Shown here: positions 1 through 8,231 of the stretch, piece after piece
How positions within the stretch are numbered: position 1 is the stretch's first letter
Layout: each line of letters opens with the position of its first letter
Assembly: GCA_002419585.1 (NCBI GenBank)
Contig: DIGJ01000014.1
Location: 147,077-211,076 of the forward strand
Reading direction: 5' to 3'
Source of the DNA: Lachnoclostridium sp. UBA5725
GTDB taxonomy: Bacteria; Bacillota; Clostridia; Lachnospirales; Lachnospiraceae
DNA length: 64,000 bases
Translations under genes and position numbers: made by a program
Notes under the pieces: model-generated
The model's input: the letters and a program-made list of their open reading frames with translations, nothing else
What the model was told of the DNA's origin: nothing
Database searches by the model: none

Positions 1-326
1 AAATTCTGCAGTAAATAGGATACACCGATCGCAGAAATCATGATCGACATACGGGGTGCAGATCGAATCGGTTTATATGCCGCACGCTCTACCGTTACAC
101 CCAGAATTATTGTTAGGACGCATACCAATAGAATGGAAACCCACCATGGTACGACCGCCATCGAAAAAATCATAAAATAACCAGCCATCATAAATATATC
201 GCCATGAGCAAAATTGATCATGCGAAGGATACCGTAAACCATGGTATAGCCGATTGCAATCAGTGCGTAGGCACCTCCAAGCGATATTCCGGTTAACGAG
301 TGTTGTAAAAGAGTTGATAAAGTCAT
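1..326 (-). CDS. livH: LivH-like branched-chain amino acid ABC permease (N-terminal part)
   Basis: Runs off the left edge; about 108 N-terminal residues are visible. The start ATG at 326 follows a good GGAGGA box. The translation contains the LivH/BPD_transp_2 signature segments SLGGAYALIAIGYTMVYG and MINFAHGDIFM, then hydrophobic membrane segments and VERAAYKPIR, all typical of the first third of LivH. It would be one of two inner-membrane permeases of a HAAT-type importer for Leu/Ile/Val or related amides. It lies 73 bp downstream of the substrate-binding protein gene on the same strand, the usual livK-livH order. The truncation is only the window edge. Family assignment is firm; substrate is inferred. 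Confidence 0.93.
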   Translation of the reverse strand, partial: MTLSTLLQHSLTGISLGGAYALIAIGYTMVYGILRMINFAHGDIFMMAGYFMIFSMAVVPWWVSILLVCVLTIILGVTVERAAYKPIRSAPRMSIMISAIGVSYLLQN

Positions 327-356
327 GAGATGTCCTCCAAACATTAATATAGTAAA

Positions 357-382
357 GGCTGCCTAAAAAATGAAAGGCAACC
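357..382 (-). promoter_or_regulatory. Hairpin between livK and livH
   Basis: On the minus strand GGTTGCC and GGCAGCC (one G-T wobble) flank a 12-nt T-rich loop and are followed by a short T-containing tail. A hairpin between a binding-protein gene and its permease commonly lowers downstream transcript or protects the upstream mRNA, giving more binding protein than permease. That role is inferred from position. Confidence 0.45.
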
Positions 383-399
383 TCTACAAAAGAAACACT

Positions 400-1572
400 T
401 TATTTAGTAACGGTTACAGTCTTTAAGAATTTGAATTCACCATTTTCAACCGTTTTGATAAATGCCATATCTTTCTTTGCATCTCCATTTTCGTCAAATG
501 AAATTGTGCCAGTAACCCCATCAATTTGTACGTTTACCATTGCATCGCGAATCTTTGCTGAATCAGTGGAAGCTGCGTCTTTAATTGCCTGTAATGCTAC
601 CAAATATGCATCATATCCAAGTGCAGATACTGCTGGGATAATCTCAGACTGATTATTCTTTTTAAGATAATCTTTGAATCCTTTTACAAAGGACTCTGCC
701 TCTTTGTTTGCTGGTTCTGCATCATCAAAAAATGTGGATAATACAATACCTTCTGCTGATTCACCAGCATTTTCAACAATCGTTGAATTTTCCCAAGTAT
801 CACCAGCCATAATAGGACAGGTAATGCCAAGTTCACGTGCCTGCTTAATAATCAAAGGAGCCGTTGCAATCGAAGATGGAGCAAAAATTACATCTGGGTT
901 TGCTGCTTTCACGTTCGTTAAGACTGCTTTAAAATCAGTCTGATTTGTCTGGAACTGTTCTTCGCTTACAATAGCGCTATCGCCTGCAAGTTCTTTGAAT
1001 GCAGTTACAAAGAAACTACCAAGACCTGAGGAATAATCATCCCCTAACTGTGTAATAACTGCAGCTGTCTTTGCATTTTCCTGATAAGCATAGTTCGCCA
1101 TAACCGTACCCTGGAATGGATCAAGGAAGCATACACGGAAATAAAAATCATTGCCAAGTGTAACCTGAGGGTTCGTGCAAGATGCTCCAATTGCAGGAAT
1201 ACCTGCTTCTTTGAAGAATTCACCTGCTGCGATAGATACACCAGAACCATAAGATCCTAATACCACTTTAACACCAGAACTAATTAAACTTTGAGCAGCA
1301 CTAACTGCTTCTGTCTTATCACTTTTGTTATCAACTTCTACTAATTCGATGTCATATGTAACGCCGTCAATGTCAACCGTAGGGTAAACTTCATTTGCAT
1401 AACGCATGCCAAGAACTTCCTGGAAACCTCCACCGCCATTCTCGCCAGTTAATGGCTCAAATACACCAATTTTGATTACCTTACTATCACTGTCTGATTT
1501 ACTGCCACAGCCAGATAATACACTAGCAGCTAAACTAAGACAAAGTACAAATGCCAATAATTTCTTTTTCAT
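400..1572 (-). CDS. livK: Branched-chain amino acid ABC transporter substrate-binding lipoprotein
   Basis: A 390-residue protein with a lipoprotein signal: positive N-terminus, hydrophobic core and lipobox LSGC with Cys22, then an Ser/Asp/Lys-rich tether. The mature part is a type I periplasmic-binding fold (Peripla_BP_6): KIGVFEPLTGENGGGG near the start, IGASCTNPQVT, FYFRVCFLDPFQG and GYDAYLVALQAI are typical of Leu/Ile/Val-binding and amide-binding proteins. It should sit on the outer membrane face and deliver ligand to the LivHM permease encoded next to it. Length is normal for the family. It has its own TTGAAT-17-TATACT promoter upstream. The ligand could be branched-chain amino acids, urea or short amides; sequence alone does not say. 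Confidence 0.93.
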   Translation of the reverse strand: MKKKLLAFVLCLSLAASVLSGCGSKSDSDSKVIKIGVFEPLTGENGGGGFQEVLGMRYANEVYPTVDIDGVTYDIELVEVDNKSDKTEAVSAAQSLISSGVKVVLGSYGSGVSIAAGEFFKEAGIPAIGASCTNPQVTLGNDFYFRVCFLDPFQGTVMANYAYQENAKTAAVITQLGDDYSSGLGSFFVTAFKELAGDSAIVSEEQFQTNQTDFKAVLTNVKAANPDVIFAPSSIATAPLIIKQARELGITCPIMAGDTWENSTIVENAGESAEGIVLSTFFDDAEPANKEAESFVKGFKDYLKKNNQSEIIPAVSALGYDAYLVALQAIKDAASTDSAKIRDAMVNVQIDGVTGTISFDENGDAKKDMAFIKTVENGEFKFLKTVTVTK

Positions 1573-1605
1573 AAATAATTACTCTCCTCTCAAAGTCTTT
1601 TCAGT

Positions 1606-1621
1606 AAAGACAATTGTCTTT
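1606..1621. promoter_or_regulatory. 16-bp perfect palindrome in the livK leader
   Basis: AAAGACAATTGTCTTT is a perfect 16-bp palindrome directly downstream of the predicted livK start site and about 34 bp upstream of the livK ATG. It could be an operator for a dimeric regulator or a short mRNA hairpin. No known consensus was recognised. Confidence 0.5.
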
Positions 1622-1633
1622 CTATACTTTGAC

Positions 1634-1662
1634 AGTATAACACGTTAATCATCTACATTCAA
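1634..1662 (-). promoter_or_regulatory. Sigma-A type promoter of livK
   Basis: On the minus strand TTGAAT (1657-1662) and TATACT (1634-1639) are separated by exactly 17 nt. Transcription would start near 1627 and run through the 16-bp palindrome into livK. Confidence 0.7.
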
Positions 1663-1733
1663 GAAAATCTTTATTGAACTATTTACCAATCTGACTCCAA
1701 TATGGAAGGACAACTCTTATTTATAAATATCGT

Positions 1734-1775
1734 AAAAAAGTCAGTGTATCTACAGGTAGATTCACTGACTTTTCT
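1734..1775 (-). terminator. Rho-independent terminator after rubredoxin gene
   Basis: Arms 1740-1753 and 1756-1769 (14 bp, one mismatch) form a hairpin followed on the minus strand by TTTTTTA. It closes the rubredoxin transcript; the other strand carries TTTTCTT, so it may act in both directions. Confidence 0.8.
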
Positions 1776-1828
1776 TACATTTATAATAATCATAGTTCAA
1801 TAATCAAGACATATCTAGATATGTAGCA

Positions 1829-1984
1829 TTAGATTTCTGAAAATGAATCTTTATCTAATCCACATGTTGGACATGTCCAATCTTCTGGAACATCTTCCCA
1901 AGCTGTACCTGGAGCTACTCCATTATCTGGATCACCTAATTCGGGATCATAAACATAACCACAAGGGCATTCATACTTTTGCAT
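1829..1984 (-). CDS. Rubredoxin
   Basis: A 51-residue protein reading YECPCGYVYDPE, GDPDNG, APGTAWEDVPEDW and CPTCG, which is the full rubredoxin core. Rubredoxins bind one iron through four cysteines and carry single electrons in the cytoplasm, in anaerobes often to oxygen- or peroxide-reducing enzymes. The second knuckle is canonical (CPTCG), but the first is Cys6-Pro-Cys8-Gly, one residue shorter than the usual C-x-x-C-G. The start is certain: GGAGG lies 6 nt upstream. It is monocistronic, with its own TTGAAA-17-TAGAAT promoter and a terminator. Neighbouring hemerythrin and NADH oxidase genes make an oxygen-defence role plausible, but that is inference. Confidence 0.93.
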   Translation of the reverse strand: MQKYECPCGYVYDPELGDPDNGVAPGTAWEDVPEDWTCPTCGLDKDSFSEI

Positions 1985-2012
1985 ATTACACCTCCTTCAT
2001 TAAATTTGCTTT

Positions 2013-2041
2013 ATTCTATCATTTATTTATATACTTTTCAA
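2013..2041 (-). promoter_or_regulatory. Promoter of the rubredoxin gene
   Basis: TTGAAA (2036-2041) and TAGAAT (2013-2018) on the minus strand are separated by 17 nt, with the ribosome binding site about 20 nt further on. Confidence 0.65.
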
Positions 2042-2160
2042 TAGTTTTACATAAATATATTTTCTTTTATATATACTGACAATTAATGCGTATAATCTGT
2101 AATATTAAACATTTAAATCTCTTGAATACTATCGAAAGTGCTAAAATCAATACTTGAAAC

Positions 2161-4191
2161 TTACTTATTTCGGGACCTAAGATAGGAAAAATATTTTGTA
2201 TCGTCCTCCATCAGATGTCCAACCACAACATTATCAAGTAAAAAAGAAAATATTTCGGAAGGCTTCAGCATTCCATCTTCATAAATTTTTTTAATTTTTA
2301 CCGCCTTTTCTAATAACTGTTGATGTAGTTGTATATGCTTCATATAGTCTGGGTATCCTGCATCTAACAATACCTTCTCTTCATATGCAAAGTGATCCGC
2401 TATATGATTAAGAAGCTTACTAAGTTGCTCTCCAATTTTTTCGTTGTTAACTTTTGAAAATGACATAAAAATAAGGCTATTTCCTATATTGAAAAGTTGT
2501 TTATGCTGTTCATCGATTACAATATTACTACATTCAAGATCACTACTCCATTCAAGATGTGCAAAAGCCATGAACGGCTGTGCATTCGTCATACTTTCGT
2601 AACTAACAACGCGATTTCTTCCACCCGCCTTCGCTAGATAGAGTGCTTCATCTACATGTTTATAGATATCTTCCGCAGATTCCCCTTTATTTCTTTCAGC
2701 TACACCAAAACTTGCTGTGACTTTTCCCGCAATCGGATGGTAGCTAACTTCTAACGTCTTACGAATATTTTCTGCTATATCAAAGGCAGTTACACTATCT
2801 GTCTGTGTCAATATTATCATAAATTCTTCGCCACCCATTCTGGCCAAAATATCTGATTTTCTTATTGATTTCTTTAATATCTCAGCTGTTTGTTTCAATA
2901 CTTCATCACCAATAGGATGTCCATACGTATCATTAACACGCTTAAAATGATCCAAATCCAACATAATAGTAGAAAAAGGTTGGTTAAAGCGATTGGAACG
3001 TTCGATTTCGTTTTTTATGGCTTGATCAAAAAAAAGTCTATTTTTAAGTCCTGTTAGCGAATCTGTATTCGACAAATGCATAAGATTTTCTTCAATTTCT
3101 TTATATTTCGTAATATCATTCGCATAATAAAGAAAAATGTCTTCTCCAAGAGGAATCCACCAAATGCTCCATACCTTATCTTCATATATAGTCTCTTGAT
3201 TTACGGTCTCTGTATTATGAGAAATAAGTTCTACGTTCAATAGTTTGTTTTTATTATCCATCGTGCTATCGTTTCCAACAAAGTCTCCTATTTTTTTCTC
3301 AAAAAGAAGTTCTGCGGATTTATTTTGATCTAGAATAATTAAGTCTTTTGATATAAGCCATGCCGGACTAGGAATTCCCTTCAGCATAAGTTGGAGTCTT
3401 TCTTGTTTGTATCTTTTTTCTAATTCTAATTGCACTTTCTCTGTGATATCATCTAAGATAATCTGTGCACCTACTACTTCTTCTCTTTCTAAACTAGGTT
3501 GTACATGAAGTCTTAAACTTACTATTTTACCCCACTTAGATTGATAGTTCATTTCATACATTCCACTTTTATTATGTTCCATACAATCAATCAGTTTTTC
3601 CGAAAATCCATGATTTACCAACAAAGGAAATGTAGTAAGATTAATCCTTTTTGTCTCTTCCAAACTATTTGAACCAAGTATCTCTAATGTTTTTGAATTT
3701 ATATAAGTAATATTTCCATCTTTGTCACAACAGGTAATTCCAATTGGAGCATTTTCCATGAAATCAAAGTATTTCTTTTCCGTATTTTCAGCTTCATATA
3801 ATTTTTGTTTGTACTGACTTATATCATGCAATAAAAGCACAATGCCAAAGTCACCTTTTATGTTAACAAGTGAACACGAAATTGTAACCTCAACGATTTT
3901 TCCATCTTTTCGCTTCACTACACTGTCATGTGGTTTTGAAAAAATATTATTTATATTCAATATTTCCAAATCACGAAATAATTTCATGCAACCCTCACAA
4001 GCATCCGTTCCTGGCACTAAAATACATTCTAATGTTTTTCCAATCATTTCTTCCTCGGAATATCCCATAAGATGTTTTGCCATTTCATTCCACAAAGTGA
4101 TTTTTCCTGCAATATCAATCATAATAACCACATCATTTATGTCATACATATTAATATTGAATTCTTTTACTTCTTTTTGTATATCAGACAC
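2161..4191 (-). CDS. PAS-PAS-PAS-GGDEF-hemerythrin diguanylate cyclase
   Basis: A soluble 676-residue signalling protein. Residues about 15-130, 145-255 and 270-370 look like PAS domains (for example WNEMAKHLMGYSEEEMIGK). A GGDEF domain follows, with GGEEF at about 453-457 and the inhibitory RxxD site (RKSD) five residues before it, so an active, product-inhibited cyclic-di-GMP synthase is expected. The C-terminal 130 residues are a bacteriohemerythrin with IDEQHK, HFAYEE, HIQLHQQ and HLMEDD, the His/Glu/Asp set that binds a di-iron oxygen site. Oxygen could therefore tune c-di-GMP synthesis (inference). Start is uncertain: the furthest in-frame codon is GTG at 4191, which overlaps the AGGAGG box, and the first in-frame ATG is 42 nt further in. 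Confidence 0.9.
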   Translation of the reverse strand: MSDIQKEVKEFNINMYDINDVVIMIDIAGKITLWNEMAKHLMGYSEEEMIGKTLECILVPGTDACEGCMKLFRDLEILNINNIFSKPHDSVVKRKDGKIVEVTISCSLVNIKGDFGIVLLLHDISQYKQKLYEAENTEKKYFDFMENAPIGITCCDKDGNITYINSKTLEILGSNSLEETKRINLTTFPLLVNHGFSEKLIDCMEHNKSGMYEMNYQSKWGKIVSLRLHVQPSLEREEVVGAQIILDDITEKVQLELEKRYKQERLQLMLKGIPSPAWLISKDLIILDQNKSAELLFEKKIGDFVGNDSTMDNKNKLLNVELISHNTETVNQETIYEDKVWSIWWIPLGEDIFLYYANDITKYKEIEENLMHLSNTDSLTGLKNRLFFDQAIKNEIERSNRFNQPFSTIMLDLDHFKRVNDTYGHPIGDEVLKQTAEILKKSIRKSDILARMGGEEFMIILTQTDSVTAFDIAENIRKTLEVSYHPIAGKVTASFGVAERNKGESAEDIYKHVDEALYLAKAGGRNRVVSYESMTNAQPFMAFAHLEWSSDLECSNIVIDEQHKQLFNIGNSLIFMSFSKVNNEKIGEQLSKLLNHIADHFAYEEKVLLDAGYPDYMKHIQLHQQLLEKAVKIKKIYEDGMLKPSEIFSFLLDNVVVGHLMEDDTKYFSYLRSRNK

Positions 4192-4345
4192 CTCCTGGAC
4201 AACTTTTAATTCTTTATTCCTGCAAGGTATTACAAGCTATCTAGTTATATTTTACTTTACTTACTCTAAAAAGGAAAGCGCTTCCTACATTTGTTAACTG
4301 TTTATCATACACCCTGTTTTTCGTATTCTATACGAAAGATTATGA

Positions 4346-4374
4346 TTGCATATTGTAACTATATCAAATATAAT
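4346..4374 (+). promoter_or_regulatory. Promoter of the secreted alpha/beta hydrolase
   Basis: TTGCAT (4346-4351), 17-nt spacer, perfect TATAAT (4369-4374). The start codon is at 4432, giving a leader of about 50 nt. Confidence 0.75.
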
Positions 4375-4431
4375 ATGGTAAAATCTTACAGTATAAACTA
4401 TGCCGTCTTAGACGGTGGAATGGGAGAAAAT

Positions 4432-5985
4432 ATGAAAAAATCATGTATTACTTTTATCCTTGCCTTAATGATGCTATTTACTTTACCAACAACTGCTTAT
4501 GCCGCGAAACAGCCGGTTATTCATATTGCGGTTAATAATGAGCTTGTATGTTACCCTAAGGAAACACAACCATATATTGATAGCAAAAAAAATGCACGGA
4601 TACCACTGTTTGCAACCAGTGAAAAACTTGGAGCTTTTGTAGAATGGAGCAAAAACTTAGATACCGTTATCATCAAACACGGCAAAGACACCATTAAAAT
4701 TACACTGCCAAAGTCAGGCAAAGATAGTACTATTAAATTAAATAATAAGGTGATTAAAACATCGATTTCACCTATCCTGAAAAACAAAGAAATCTATGTG
4801 TCCCTGGAATTTCTCTCTACCTTCTTGCATTGCCAAACGAGCTGGGATAACAGAGTCCATACCGCCTTTGTGACATTACCCGGCTTCACAAAAAAGAATG
4901 AGACTCTTACAGGAAATACAACCACTTCTGAACTCTTAAAAATCAAGTCCTTTGACGGCTATACCCTAACCGGAAAGCTCGATTTGCCGGTTAACGCTTC
5001 AACTGTATCCACCTTAGTTATATTTGTTCCTGGTACAGGACCAAATACTTACGACAATCATAGGCTGGTCGGAGGCAAGGAATTTAATTATTATGATTTG
5101 TTTGCAAAAGAGCTTGGAAAGCGGCAGGTAGGATTTTTTCGATATAATACCCGCGGTGTTGATATCGGAACCAATCCACCAATGTATGATACCATCGACA
5201 AGAAGGAATATGTAAAATATACCCCTACAAATCAGGCACAAGATATCGAAGCTATGATCACGGAATTGAAAAAGAACGAAAAGCTAAAAGATGCAAAGAT
5301 TGTTTTGCTTGGCTGGAGTGAAGGTACGATTATTGCCCCTCTGGTAGCAGAACGAAATAAGGTTGAGGTTTCTTCTTTAATGTTAGCGGGATATTGTAAC
5401 GAAAAAATGCAGGATATTATCGAATGGCAGTTATCTGGTGCTTCTTCCATGATTTTTTACTGCAGGTATTTTGATGTTAATTTCGATGGAGTGATATCAA
5501 AGAAAGAATTTAACGCAGATCCAAACAGCTTAATAAACTCAACGCTCGGTGGCGTTACATTCGAGCAACTGGATATGAACAAGGATAAGAAGCTTACAAA
5601 AATTGATTTTGCCGCTCTTTTGGTTAATCAAAAAGATAACGTATTGACCGCTATAGAAAAGGGAGACGATGAATGGCTCTGGAATAATTATTTCCAGATT
5701 ACTTCAGAATGGCTAACCGATCACGCAAAGCTGAAAGCCAACAAGGACACTCTAATGAAGTTAACTATACCTGTCAATATGTTTCATGGTGTTTACGACC
5801 AGAATGTGCCGCTTCAAGGTGTTTACGATATCTATGATGCATACCAGGCTAAGAGTAAGACAAACATGAAAGCCTTCATATTCGATCAAAACGATCATGA
5901 CCTGAACTATATTCAATACCCATTTTATAATGTAATCCCTGAGGGCTTGGTTCGAATATTTGATGAATGTGCCAAAGTGAAGTAA
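4432..5985 (+). CDS. Secreted alpha/beta hydrolase with stalk domain and EF-hand insert
   Basis: A 517-residue exported protein. The frame is open upstream, but ATG 4432 is chosen because it follows GGGAGA and opens a clear signal peptide ending TTAYA-A. Residues about 30-150 resemble the copper-amine-oxidase-N stalk domain. The rest is an alpha/beta hydrolase: oxyanion-region VPGTG, nucleophile elbow GWSEG (Ser296), probable acid Asp456 in VYDQN and His489 in NDHD. Between elbow and acid sit two EF-hand loops, DVNFDGVISKKE (348-359, every ligand position correct) and DMNKDKKLTKID (from 381), so calcium probably stabilises the lid. Substrate unknown; an esterase or peptidase is possible. It converges on nox across a shared terminator. 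Confidence 0.85.
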   Translation: MKKSCITFILALMMLFTLPTTAYAAKQPVIHIAVNNELVCYPKETQPYIDSKKNARIPLFATSEKLGAFVEWSKNLDTVIIKHGKDTIKITLPKSGKDSTIKLNNKVIKTSISPILKNKEIYVSLEFLSTFLHCQTSWDNRVHTAFVTLPGFTKKNETLTGNTTTSELLKIKSFDGYTLTGKLDLPVNASTVSTLVIFVPGTGPNTYDNHRLVGGKEFNYYDLFAKELGKRQVGFFRYNTRGVDIGTNPPMYDTIDKKEYVKYTPTNQAQDIEAMITELKKNEKLKDAKIVLLGWSEGTIIAPLVAERNKVEVSSLMLAGYCNEKMQDIIEWQLSGASSMIFYCRYFDVNFDGVISKKEFNADPNSLINSTLGGVTFEQLDMNKDKKLTKIDFAALLVNQKDNVLTAIEKGDDEWLWNNYFQITSEWLTDHAKLKANKDTLMKLTIPVNMFHGVYDQNVPLQGVYDIYDAYQAKSKTNMKAFIFDQNDHDLNYIQYPFYNVIPEGLVRIFDECAKVK

Positions 5986-5987
5986 TT

Positions 5988-6028
5988 TAAAAAGACCTTG
6001 TAACCATACTAGTTACAGGGTCTTTCTT
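5988..6028. terminator. Bidirectional terminator between hydrolase and nox
   Basis: Arms 5991-6004 and 6012-6025 (14 bp, one mismatch) with a 7-nt loop and T-rich tails on both strands, between two convergent genes. Confidence 0.85.
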
Positions 6029-6039
6029 TGACCTAGAAC

Positions 6040-7371
6040 CTATTTTGCCTTAAGTGCTGCCATAGTAATATAATTATATGGTTGATTAAAGTGTGGCAGG
6101 AAAAAGATATCCAACAATTTTAGTTTATCAATTGTTACTTTTTCTTCAATTGCAAGGGAAAACATATGAATTGCCATGGATACATCATAATCGGAAGCAA
6201 GTTGTGCACCAAGTATCACTCTTGTTTTTTTGTCATAAACAATACGGATTTTTACTGAATTATTCTTTTCAATAAAGGCTGGCTTTTGCAAGGCTTCATG
6301 ATCCGTTACTTCTGCTTCGTATCCATTAGCAAGTGCTTTTTGAAGGGTTAAACCAGTTGAAATCAAATTAAGCCCCCAGATACTGATTGCATTGGAACCT
6401 TGTACTCCAACCGTTTCAAGCTTTGTTCCGCACACATTATGTGCTGCAATAATACCGGACCGTACTGCATTGGTTGCAAGTGCAATATAATTTACTGCAT
6501 CTATTGTATTATCATACACCGTAGCACAGTCACCGATTGCATAAACATCTGGAATGCTGGTCTGCTGGCATTTATCTACCAAAAAAGCTCCATTTCTAAA
6601 TAATTCAAGGCTACCATTTGCAATCTTTGAATTTGGAGAGAATCCAATCGCAAGTATTACCATATCTGCCTTGTATTCACCTTTATTTGTTATGACTCTT
6701 TCTACCCGATCAGTTCCTTCAAAGCGCTGTACCGATTGGTTACATTCCAATGAAACTTTATGACTTTTCAGCTGTTCTTCCATTAACTGCGTGAATTCTT
6801 TGTCATAATAGTTTGCAAGGCACGTATCCGCCATATCAATTATCGTTACATTTTTATTGCATCTTGCAAAAGCTTCTGCTAATTCTACCCCAATGTAACC
6901 AGCTCCCACGACTACTATATCTTTTATCGTATCATCCTTTAACTTTTCAATGACATCCTGTGCATTTTGGTACAGTTTTACTAACTGTATGTTTTTTAAA
7001 TCTCCGCCTTCAATTTTAGGAACAATTGGAAGTGATCCGGTTGCCAAAATCAGCTTATCATAACTTTCCTTATATTCAGTCCCATCTTTTCCTTTTGCAT
7101 ACACCATTTTATTGCTAAAATCAATATCATAAACTGGCGTTTCCATGTAAATCCGAGCGCCCTTTTCTTCTAATAGCTCTTTGTTCGAATAAAAAAGTCC
7201 CTCTGGACCTGAAATCTGCCTTCCTATCCATAATGCCATTCCACAGCCTAAGAAACTGATATTAGAATTCGCATCAAAAACAATTACTTCATTACCAGAA
7301 TAGTTATCTAAAATCGTGTTAATGGTTGCCGTTCCTGCATGATTTGCACCAATTACTATAATTTTACTCAT
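6040..7371 (-). CDS. nox: NADH oxidase / CoA-disulfide reductase family flavoprotein
   Basis: A 443-residue FAD-dependent pyridine nucleotide-disulfide oxidoreductase with a single redox cysteine. The FAD motif is IVIGANHAGT at 5-14 with His11, and Cys43 sits in FLGCGMALWIG, the position used by water-forming NADH oxidases and NADH peroxidases. The NAD motif VVGAGYIGVELAEAF and the second FAD motif VYAIGDCA follow, then a dimerisation domain. The likely reaction is reduction of oxygen to water with NADH in the cytoplasm, an oxygen-protection and NAD+-recycling task. Related coenzyme A-disulfide reductases share the layout, so that activity is the main alternative. Own TTGCAA-17-TAATAT promoter; single-gene unit. 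Confidence 0.88.
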   Translation of the reverse strand: MSKIIVIGANHAGTATINTILDNYSGNEVIVFDANSNISFLGCGMALWIGRQISGPEGLFYSNKELLEEKGARIYMETPVYDIDFSNKMVYAKGKDGTEYKESYDKLILATGSLPIVPKIEGGDLKNIQLVKLYQNAQDVIEKLKDDTIKDIVVVGAGYIGVELAEAFARCNKNVTIIDMADTCLANYYDKEFTQLMEEQLKSHKVSLECNQSVQRFEGTDRVERVITNKGEYKADMVILAIGFSPNSKIANGSLELFRNGAFLVDKCQQTSIPDVYAIGDCATVYDNTIDAVNYIALATNAVRSGIIAAHNVCGTKLETVGVQGSNAISIWGLNLISTGLTLQKALANGYEAEVTDHEALQKPAFIEKNNSVKIRIVYDKKTRVILGAQLASDYDVSMAIHMFSLAIEEKVTIDKLKLLDIFFLPHFNQPYNYITMAALKAK

Positions 7372-7430
7372 ACAACTTTCCTCCTTGATAATATTGTTTG
7401 GCCTTTTTTAATTACATTTTCATATTAGTT

Positions 7431-7459
7431 ATATTACCAATTTTATCCGATAATTGCAA
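7431..7459 (-). promoter_or_regulatory. Promoter of nox
   Basis: TTGCAA (7454-7459), 17-nt spacer, TAATAT (7431-7436) on the minus strand, about 60 nt before the nox start. Confidence 0.6.
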
Positions 7460-7497
7460 TTTATAAGCTTCGTTATTTTGTGTTCTTTGCTCGTTTT

Positions 7498-7890
7498 TTA
7501 CTTAAAGAAAATAGCGGTAATCAAAAAATTTGTTCCATACTTCTCATTCGTGATTAACCCATTTTTTGACCAGGTTCCAAATCCAGCTTCTACTGCCAAA
7601 GGCCTTAGATCTCCATAAAAAGAAAATACCCCTTTTCTCCATACCTTTTTATAACCAACCGATTTTATCACCTTTTTTATTTCTCTTATATTTCTATTTG
7701 CATCACAATTTACTTTTAATATCGATTTGGTAACATTAAAAAAATCTTTATAGAATAAGGTACTCTTACAAGGATGTGCAAATATCAGACAATTCACATT
7801 TCCACAAATTCTAAGATTACCCTTTAATATGACATTGTGTTTCTCACTAATCTTATAAGCCTTTTGAATAACTACTTCTCTTTTTTTCAT
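7498..7890 (-). CDS. Truncated QueG/4Fe-4S double-cluster-like protein
   Basis: A 130-residue protein whose C-terminal third (SFYGDLRPLAVEAGFGTW then SKNGLITNEKYGTNF) matches the conserved core of epoxyqueuosine-reductase-like proteins, which continue into a four-cysteine 4Fe-4S module. Here the frame stops straight after that core, so both cluster motifs are missing and catalysis is unlikely. The start is well supported by AGGAGG 5 nt upstream of ATG 7890. I see no continuation in other frames downstream. It is probably a gene worn down from the 3-prime side; a free-standing small protein is the alternative. The family link is by motif only. Confidence 0.55.
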   Translation of the reverse strand: MKKREVVIQKAYKISEKHNVILKGNLRICGNVNCLIFAHPCKSTLFYKDFFNVTKSILKVNCDANRNIREIKKVIKSVGYKKVWRKGVFSFYGDLRPLAVEAGFGTWSKNGLITNEKYGTNFLITAIFFK

Positions 7891-8020
7891 GACAACCTCC
7901 TACTGATTTAATTACTATAATGACTCAATATTTTTCCATGCTAACCAACAAGTAGTATATCCATAATATATAACTATTAAAACTGCTATTTCAGAATATA
8001 ATCCAAAAAACTTTATCCCA

Positions 8021-8220
8021 ATTTGCCTACCAACGCACAAATAGCAGGCACTCTAACCGAATTATACGATTATTTTAATAAGACATAATGAAAATCAAGT
8101 GCCCCTTACTTGATTTTCATTGCTTATGGCTTATTAAAATTGGTAATCGTATTGAGGTTAGAGTGCCTGCTATTTGTGTGTTGGTAGGCAAATTGAACAC
8201 AACCTATTTATTTTGCAACA
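8021..8220 (+). repeat. Long hairpin element, copy 1
   Basis: This 341-bp gap between genes is mostly one long imperfect inverted repeat. Outer arms 8021-8058 and 8156-8193 are 38 nt with one G-T wobble. An inner stem with conserved 4-nt and 3-nt bulges on one side follows, then a perfect 14-bp apical stem (8087-8100 with 8108-8121). A 25-nt tail follows the right arm. A second copy in the opposite orientation lies at 14031-14235; its outer stem has a different sequence but stays fully paired, and loop, bulges and tail are shared. It could be a MITE or a structured RNA gene. It contains no credible open reading frame. Confidence 0.85.
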
Positions 8221-8231
8221 TTTTTTATAAC

